This document shows positions 6,830 to 10,380 of a stretch of 10,380 nt of DNA, in pieces (the stretch's first letter is position 1; each line of letters starts with the position of its first letter). The notes beneath the pieces are model-generated. The model was not told where the DNA came from and did not search any database. It worked only from the letters and a program-made list of their open reading frames with translations. Source of the DNA: Desulfobacterales bacterium CG23_combo_of_CG06-09_8_20_14_all_51_8 (lineage in GTDB: Bacteria > Desulfobacterota > Desulfobacteria > Desulfobacterales > Desulfosalsimonadaceae). The translations under genes and the position numbers were made by a program. The stretch spans positions 1 through 10,380 of the forward strand of contig PCSG01000119.1 in NCBI GenBank assembly GCA_002772195.1, given 5' to 3'.

Positions 6830-9547
6830 TTATTTAGTTTCCGCCGCAATGGCCGCCTGGGCTGCGGCGAGCCGCGCAATGGGCAGGCGGAAGGGCGAAC
6901 AACTCACATAATTGAAACCGGCTTTAAAGCAGAATTCAACGGAAGCCGCGTCTCCGCCATGCTCTCCACAGATGCCGATTTTCAGATTCGGTCTGGTGGC
7001 CCGGCCTTTCTGGATGGCCATTTGAATCAAAGAGCCGACCCCGTCTATATCCAGCGTTTCGAACGGATCTTTTTTTAGTATTTTTTTGTCAATATAGTCT
7101 TCCATAAACCCGCCCATGTCGTCCCGGCTGAATCCAAAAGTCATCTGGGTCAGGTCATTGGTGCCGAAGGAAAAAAACTCCGCGGTGCCGGCCATTTTGT
7201 CCGCCAGCAGGGCCGCCCGGGGAATCTCAATCATAGTGCCGTACTGAAAATCGATTTTATCAATGTTAAACCGTTCCGTCACTTCCTTGTAAATCCGGTC
7301 TGTCATGACTTTTATGATATCCAGCTCTCGGACATCGCAGGTGACCGGCACCATGATTTCCGGATGGGCCTTTTTGCCCCCCTGGATGAGTTCGGCGGCG
7401 GCCTCTATGATGGCGCGGATCTGCATTCCGGAAACCTCCGGATAGGTGATGCCCAGGCGCACCCCCCGATGGCCCATCATGGGATTGCTTTCATGAAGCA
7501 GCTCGCTGCGTTTGGCGATCGTCTGTTCATCAATATTTAAGGCTTTTGCCAGTTCCATCTGGTTCTGTTTGCTGTGGGGCACGAATTCATGCAGGGGCGG
7601 GTCCAGAAGGCGGAAGGTGACCGGAAGGCCGTCCATGATTTCCATGGCTTTTTTCATTTCCGCCTTCACGTAGGGAAAAAGTTCCGCAAGGGCCGTGCGG
7701 CGTTCCGCCTCCGTGCTGCTTAAAATCATTTTGCGCAGCAGAAACAGGGGTTTTTCCGATCCTTCGCCATAAAGCATGTGTTCGGTGCGGAACAGGCCGA
7801 TGCCCTCGGCCCCGAATTTTTTGGCGATTATTACGTCTTCGGGGGTTTCCGCATTGGTGCGCACCTTCATGGTGCGGTATTTGTCAACGAAGGTCATGAA
7901 TTGGGCCAGTCTCGGGTTTTCCGTGGCATCCATCATCGGCAGTTCGCCTTCATACACCAATCCCCGGGTCCCGTTTAAGGTAAACACGTCTCCTTCGGCG
8001 TAAGTCTTGCCGTCTATGGTGAGTTTTCGGTCAGCCAGGTCCACCTGAAGCGCCCCGGCTCCGACAATGCAGCATTTCCCCCATCCCCTGGCCACCAAAG
8101 CCGCGTGGCTGGTCATGCCGCCCCTGGCCGTGAGAATGGCCACAGCGGCCCGCATGCCTTCCACGTCTTCGGGATTGGTTTCCTCCCGCACCAGAATCAC
8201 GGCCTTGGCCTGCCTTTTCCATTTCACTGCGTCATCGGACGTAAACACAATCTGACCCGTGGCCCCGCCCGGTCCGGCCGGCAGGCCTTTGGCGATGGGC
8301 TCATAATTTTTTTCTGCCCGGGGGTCCACCAGGGGATGAAGCATCTCATCAAGCTGGGCCGGCGAAACCCGGGTGACGACAATTTTATCGTCAATCAGTT
8401 TTTCCGCATACATATCCATGGCCATGTTTAAGGCCGCCAGACCGGTACGCTTGCCGTCGCGGGTCTGGAGCATGTAAAGCCGGTTTTCCTGAATGGTGAA
8501 TTCCAGGTCCTGCATATTTTTAAAATGCGTCTCCAGCCTGTTGCGGATGTCTACAAGCTGGCGGTAGGCGTCGGGCATACTGGTTTCAAGGGAGGGCAGG
8601 TGGCGGTTCTGGTCGTTTTTAGTGGCTTCGTTCATGGGATTCGGCGTGCGGATGCCGGCCACCACATCTTCGCCCTGGGCATTGGGCAGCCATTCTCCGT
8701 AAAGTACGTTTTCGCCGGTGGCTGGATTCCGGGTAAAGCCTACGCCCGTTGCCGATGTGTCCCCCATGTTGCCGAACACCATGCTCTGAACCGTGACCGC
8801 AGTTCCCCATTCATCTGGGATGCCTTCAATGCGGCGATAGGACTTGGCCCGTTTGCCGTCCCAGCTTTTAAACACCGCGCCGATGGCCCCCCAGAGCTGT
8901 TTGCGGGCGTCATCCGGAAATTCCACCCCCAGGGTTTCCTTTACTTTTTCTTTGAATTGTTCGGAAAGCAGTTTCAGGTCTTCGGCTAAAAAATCCGTGT
9001 CTCCGGCATACCCTTTGTCCTTTTTCATTCGGTCCATGATGTGCTCAAGCTGAAGACGGATGGCTTTCCCCTCTGCTGGCTCGACGCCCTCTGACTTTTC
9101 CATGACCATATCCGAATACATCATGATCAGACGGCGATAGGCATCATAGACAAAGCGTTCATTTCCGGTTTTTTTAATCATGCCGGGAATGGTGCGGGAG
9201 GTCAGCCCGACATTTAAAATGGTTTCCATCATGCCCGGCATGGAAATCCGGGCTCCGGAACGGCAGGAAACCAGCAGCGGGGAGTCAGGATCACCGAATT
9301 TCATGCCCATGATGGCCTCAATATGGGCCAGGGCCTTTTCCACTTCATCATTCAAATGCGGAGGATAGCTGGCATGGGTTTCAAAATAATATTTACAGCA
9401 TCCGGTGGTGATCGTAAAACCCGCCGGCACCGGCAGACCCAGCCGGGCCATTTCCGCAAGGCCTGCGCCCTTGCCGCCTAAAAGGTTTTTTAGGGATTTG
9501 TCTCCGTCCGCTTTGCCGTTTCCGAATGTGTAAACATACCCTGCCAT
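6830..9547 (-). CDS. ppdK: Pyruvate, phosphate dikinase
   Basis: This 905-residue protein has the full length expected of bacterial PPDK. It interconverts pyruvate, ATP and phosphate with phosphoenolpyruvate, AMP and diphosphate in the cytosol, feeding gluconeogenesis or, in reverse, glycolysis. The N-terminal nucleotide-binding domain starts with LLGGKGAGLAEM (22-33) and contains SCRSGARISMPGMMETILN (94-112). The central phosphohistidine domain has LTARGGMTSHAALVARGWGK (472-491), with catalytic H481 and T479, the position equivalent to the regulatory threonine in plant enzymes. The C-terminal PEP/pyruvate TIM barrel has FRTEHM (586-591), FFSFGTNDLTQ (791-801) and CGEHGGD (860-866), with catalytic C860. 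No key residue is missing. The start at 9547 is supported by GGAAGGA at 9554-9560 with 6 bp spacing. G+C is visibly higher than in the genes at 1-6747. Confidence 0.97.
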   Translation of the reverse strand: MAGYVYTFGNGKADGDKSLKNLLGGKGAGLAEMARLGLPVPAGFTITTGCCKYYFETHASYPPHLNDEVEKALAHIEAIMGMKFGDPDSPLLVSCRSGARISMPGMMETILNVGLTSRTIPGMIKKTGNERFVYDAYRRLIMMYSDMVMEKSEGVEPAEGKAIRLQLEHIMDRMKKDKGYAGDTDFLAEDLKLLSEQFKEKVKETLGVEFPDDARKQLWGAIGAVFKSWDGKRAKSYRRIEGIPDEWGTAVTVQSMVFGNMGDTSATGVGFTRNPATGENVLYGEWLPNAQGEDVVAGIRTPNPMNEATKNDQNRHLPSLETSMPDAYRQLVDIRNRLETHFKNMQDLEFTIQENRLYMLQTRDGKRTGLAALNMAMDMYAEKLIDDKIVVTRVSPAQLDEMLHPLVDPRAEKNYEPIAKGLPAGPGGATGQIVFTSDDAVKWKRQAKAVILVREETNPEDVEGMRAAVAILTARGGMTSHAALVARGWGKCCIVGAGALQVDLADRKLTIDGKTYAEGDVFTLNGTRGLVYEGELPMMDATENPRLAQFMTFVDKYRTMKVRTNAETPEDVIIAKKFGAEGIGLFRTEHMLYGEGSEKPLFLLRKMILSSTEAERRTALAELFPYVKAEMKKAMEIMDGLPVTFRLLDPPLHEFVPHSKQNQMELAKALNIDEQTIAKRSELLHESNPMMGHRGVRLGITYPEVSGMQIRAIIEAAAELIQGGKKAHPEIMVPVTCDVRELDIIKVMTDRIYKEVTERFNIDKIDFQYGTMIEIPRAALLADKMAGTAEFFSFGTNDLTQMTFGFSRDDMGGFMEDYIDKKILKKDPFETLDIDGVGSLIQMAIQKGRATRPNLKIGICGEHGGDAASVEFCFKAGFNYVSCSPFRLPIARLAAAQAAIAAETK

Positions 9548-9568
9548 TTTTAATCCTTCCCTTTCTTA

Positions 9569-9578
9569 ATTAGCTAAT
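9569..9578. promoter_or_regulatory. 10-bp palindrome upstream of the ppdK ribosome binding site
   Basis: ATTAGCTAAT is a perfect palindrome lying 21 bp before the ppdK start codon, just upstream of its Shine-Dalgarno sequence. It could be an operator, or chance in AT-rich DNA. Confidence 0.2.
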
Positions 9579-9671
9579 AACACATTAAAATATTTATAAA
9601 TTAAGATAAAAATGATTCCTTCAATGCAGGCCGACATCGTAGCCATCAATTATTATGATTTAAAAATAAAA

Positions 9672-9701
9672 TCTATATCTTTTCCCATCGGGTGCGGTCA
9701 A
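9672..9701 (-). promoter_or_regulatory. Candidate sigma-70-type promoter for ppdK
   Basis: On the minus strand TTGACC (9701-9696) is followed after 18 bp by TATAGA (9677-9672). The -35 hexamer matches five of six consensus bases and the -10 four of six. A transcript would start near 9665 and carry a leader of roughly 115-120 nt before the ppdK ATG. AT-rich DNA makes chance matches common, so this is only a candidate. Confidence 0.4.
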
Positions 9702-9759
9702 GAAAAAATATAATGGTTGTAACCGGTTGAGCCGCATAATAATCGGAAAAAAATCGCGT

Positions 9760-9787
9760 TTTGCATTTTGCATGTTTGCATTGCAAA
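9760..9787. repeat. Three TTTGCAT direct repeats ending in a palindrome
   Basis: TTTGCAT occurs at 9760-9766, 9767-9773 and 9775-9781. The last copy overlaps TTTGCA-T-TGCAAA (9775-9787), a perfect inverted repeat around one central base. The cluster sits about 280 bp upstream of the sigma-54 element and about 60 bp behind the candidate ppdK promoter, a position compatible with a regulator site for either gene. Confidence 0.45.
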
Positions 9788-9920
9788 TGATGGGTGATTA
9801 TGGTAAAAGATAAAACATCCCTTAAAAATCCCCATGGATTACTTATCGCCACGATGGCCAAGTGGTCTGATTCCACAGTTTGACGGGTCTCTTTCAGGAC
9901 GGAGAAAGCATTTCCTGCTA

Positions 9921-9955
9921 TGACAAAAAATGTCACAAAAAACCAAATTTTGTCA
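9921..9955 (+). promoter_or_regulatory. Candidate enhancer: TGACA/TGTCA half-site cluster (PilR-like)
   Basis: TGACA (9921-9925) and TGTCA (9931-9935) form a perfect inverted repeat separated by five A residues. A third TGTCA (9951-9955) lies exactly 20 bp after the second, so it is on the same helical face. The cluster is about 130-165 bp upstream of the predicted pilin transcription start, the usual distance for a sigma-54 activator. TGTC is the core reported for PilR sites at other pilin genes. Assignment to PilR is inference. Confidence 0.5.
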
Positions 9956-10059
9956 GGATTTTTTATGGTGGTTGATCAAAACTGTGTCCCCGTCCGCGAT
10001 ATACATTTCTATTTTATTGAATATACAAGAAAAAAATATAATCGACTTTTTTATGATTT

Positions 10060-10075
10060 TGGCACACCCGTTGCA
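10060..10075 (+). promoter_or_regulatory. Sigma-54 (RpoN) -24/-12 promoter for the pilin gene
   Basis: TGGCAC-N5-TTGCA matches the sigma-54 consensus at every conserved base. The invariant GG (10061-10062) and GC (10073-10074) are exactly 10 bp apart. Transcription should start near 10086, giving an untranslated leader of about 167 nt. Sigma-54 control by the PilS/PilR two-component system is known for pilA in several Gram-negative groups, which supports the pilin assignment. Confidence 0.92.
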
Positions 10076-10085
10076 TACTATAATT

Positions 10086-10252
10086 GCAAATCCAGTTTTA
10101 AAATGTTTTAAACCAACAATTTAAAAAAGGGGAGGGGGGATCACCGAACAAAAATACCGTAATACCGTGTTTACAGCAATTTGTTTTTAAATTCCACACA
10201 ACCCACAATATGTTTCACCCAAACTTAACTTAATTAAAAAAGGAGAACTACC
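10086..10252 (+). other. Long predicted 5' leader of the pilin mRNA
   Basis: About 167 nt separate the predicted transcription start from the pilin ATG. The leader contains a G-rich block (GGGGAGGGGGG, 10128-10138), a tandem AATACCGT pair (10153-10168) and an AT-rich stretch. It ends in the strong Shine-Dalgarno AGGAG (10241-10245), 7 bp before the ATG. No in-frame upstream extension is possible, because a TAA lies at 10235-10237. No riboswitch class is recognised. Confidence 0.5.
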
Positions 10253-10380
10253 ATGCTTCAAAAACTCAGAGGAAACACCAAAGGCTTCACCCTGATCGAA
10301 CTTATGATCGTTATCGCCATCATCGGTATTCTGGCCGCCATCGCCATCCCGAACTTCATCGCCTATCGTAACAAATCCTT
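10253..10380 (+). CDS. pilA: Type IV pilin (PilA-like), 3' end beyond the window
   Basis: The visible 42 codons start with a short basic leader, MLQKLRGNTKG, followed by FTLIELMIVIAIIGILAAIA and IPNFIAYRNKS. This is a class III signal for prepilin peptidase (PilD): G at -1, F at +1 (N-methylated after cleavage) and the essential E at +5, on an alpha-helical hydrophobic spine used for both membrane anchoring and filament packing. The 11-residue leader marks a type IVa pilin. AGGAG 7 bp upstream fixes the start. Codons are strongly biased to ATC and GCC, as expected for an abundant protein. A pseudopilin of a type II secretion system shares this N-terminus, but the strong sigma-54 promoter and isolated position favour the major pilin. 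The tail that would show glycosylation sites or aromatic content is not in the window. Confidence 0.9.
   Translation, partial: MLQKLRGNTKGFTLIELMIVIAIIGILAAIAIPNFIAYRNKS

Larger units (their letters stand above)
9548..10059. other. Divergent intergenic region between ppdK and the pilin gene
   Basis: No convincing protein or RNA gene is visible here. Open frames are short, lack ribosome binding sites and show no recognisable motif. The region is AT-rich and carries regulatory-looking elements: the ppdK ribosome binding site, a 10-bp palindrome (9569-9578), a candidate sigma-70-like promoter for ppdK (9672-9701), an AACCGGTT palindrome (9721-9728), TTTGCAT repeats (9760-9787) and TGTCA half-sites (9921-9955). 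Confidence 0.7.

Noticed and set aside
8525..8989. 154-residue open frame antisense to ppdK
   Set aside because: It is a shadow of the GC-richer ppdK coding sequence, with no independent start signal or domain.
9850..9890. tRNA-like stretch (GATGGCCAAGTGGT resembles a D-arm)
   Set aside because: No matching acceptor stem, anticodon arm or T-loop (GTTCGA) follows at the right distance.
9673..9936. 87-residue open frame on the minus strand in the ppdK-pilin gap
   Set aside because: It would need a GTG start without a ribosome binding site, has no recognisable domain, and overlaps both the TTTGCAT and TGTCA regulatory patterns.
10037..10042. TATAAT hexamer as a sigma-70 -10 box for the pilin gene
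   Set aside because: No acceptable -35 box lies 16-18 bp upstream, and the perfect sigma-54 element 18 bp downstream explains expression better.
9920..10124. Two overlapping short frames of 63-64 residues on the plus strand
   Set aside because: They run across the sigma-54 promoter in AT-rich DNA, have no ribosome site, and encode low-complexity sequence.

Overview
The window looks like a chromosomal segment of a Gram-negative, type IV pilus-bearing anaerobe, most likely a member of Desulfobacterota (Desulfobacterales-like). This rests on the pilin N-terminus, the sigma-54 promoter in front of it, the pyruvate phosphate dikinase, and several TPR-tailed GT-C membrane proteins. The taxonomic call is inference from protein style, not a database match.

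Layout. Positions 1-773 hold a class I SAM-dependent methyltransferase reading rightward. Its N-terminal part appears to lie in a different frame (2-109), as if about 2 bp were lost near 107-110. Positions 829-2556 (+) encode a polytopic membrane protein with four C-terminal TPRs. Two further proteins of the same broad class lie on the minus strand: 4729-6747 (six TPRs, same subfamily as the first) and 2585-4648 (a different subfamily with degenerate TPRs). The first gene converges on the last with only 28 bp between stop codons. Upstream of the minus-strand pair, with 82 bp between, is a full-length ppdK (6830-9547, minus). It is visibly richer in G+C than the glycosyltransferase-like genes.

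Positions 9548-10252 are a 705-bp divergent intergenic region without a convincing gene. It holds a candidate sigma-70-type promoter for ppdK, a set of TTTGCAT repeats, a TGTCA half-site cluster, and a sigma-54 -24/-12 element with ideal spacing. The sigma-54 element precedes a long leader and the 5' end of a type IV pilin gene (10253 onward), which the window edge cuts at codon 42.

How the parts may work together. The methyltransferase and the three TMTC-like proteins fit a surface-glycan or protein-glycosylation locus. The pilin is an exported surface protein of the type such enzymes can modify, but a link between them is a hypothesis based only on proximity. PPDK is central pyruvate/PEP metabolism and is probably a housekeeping neighbour, although the three minus-strand genes are spaced closely enough to share transcription. 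The best-supported regulatory system is pilin expression from a sigma-54 promoter with a candidate upstream activator site of PilR type.
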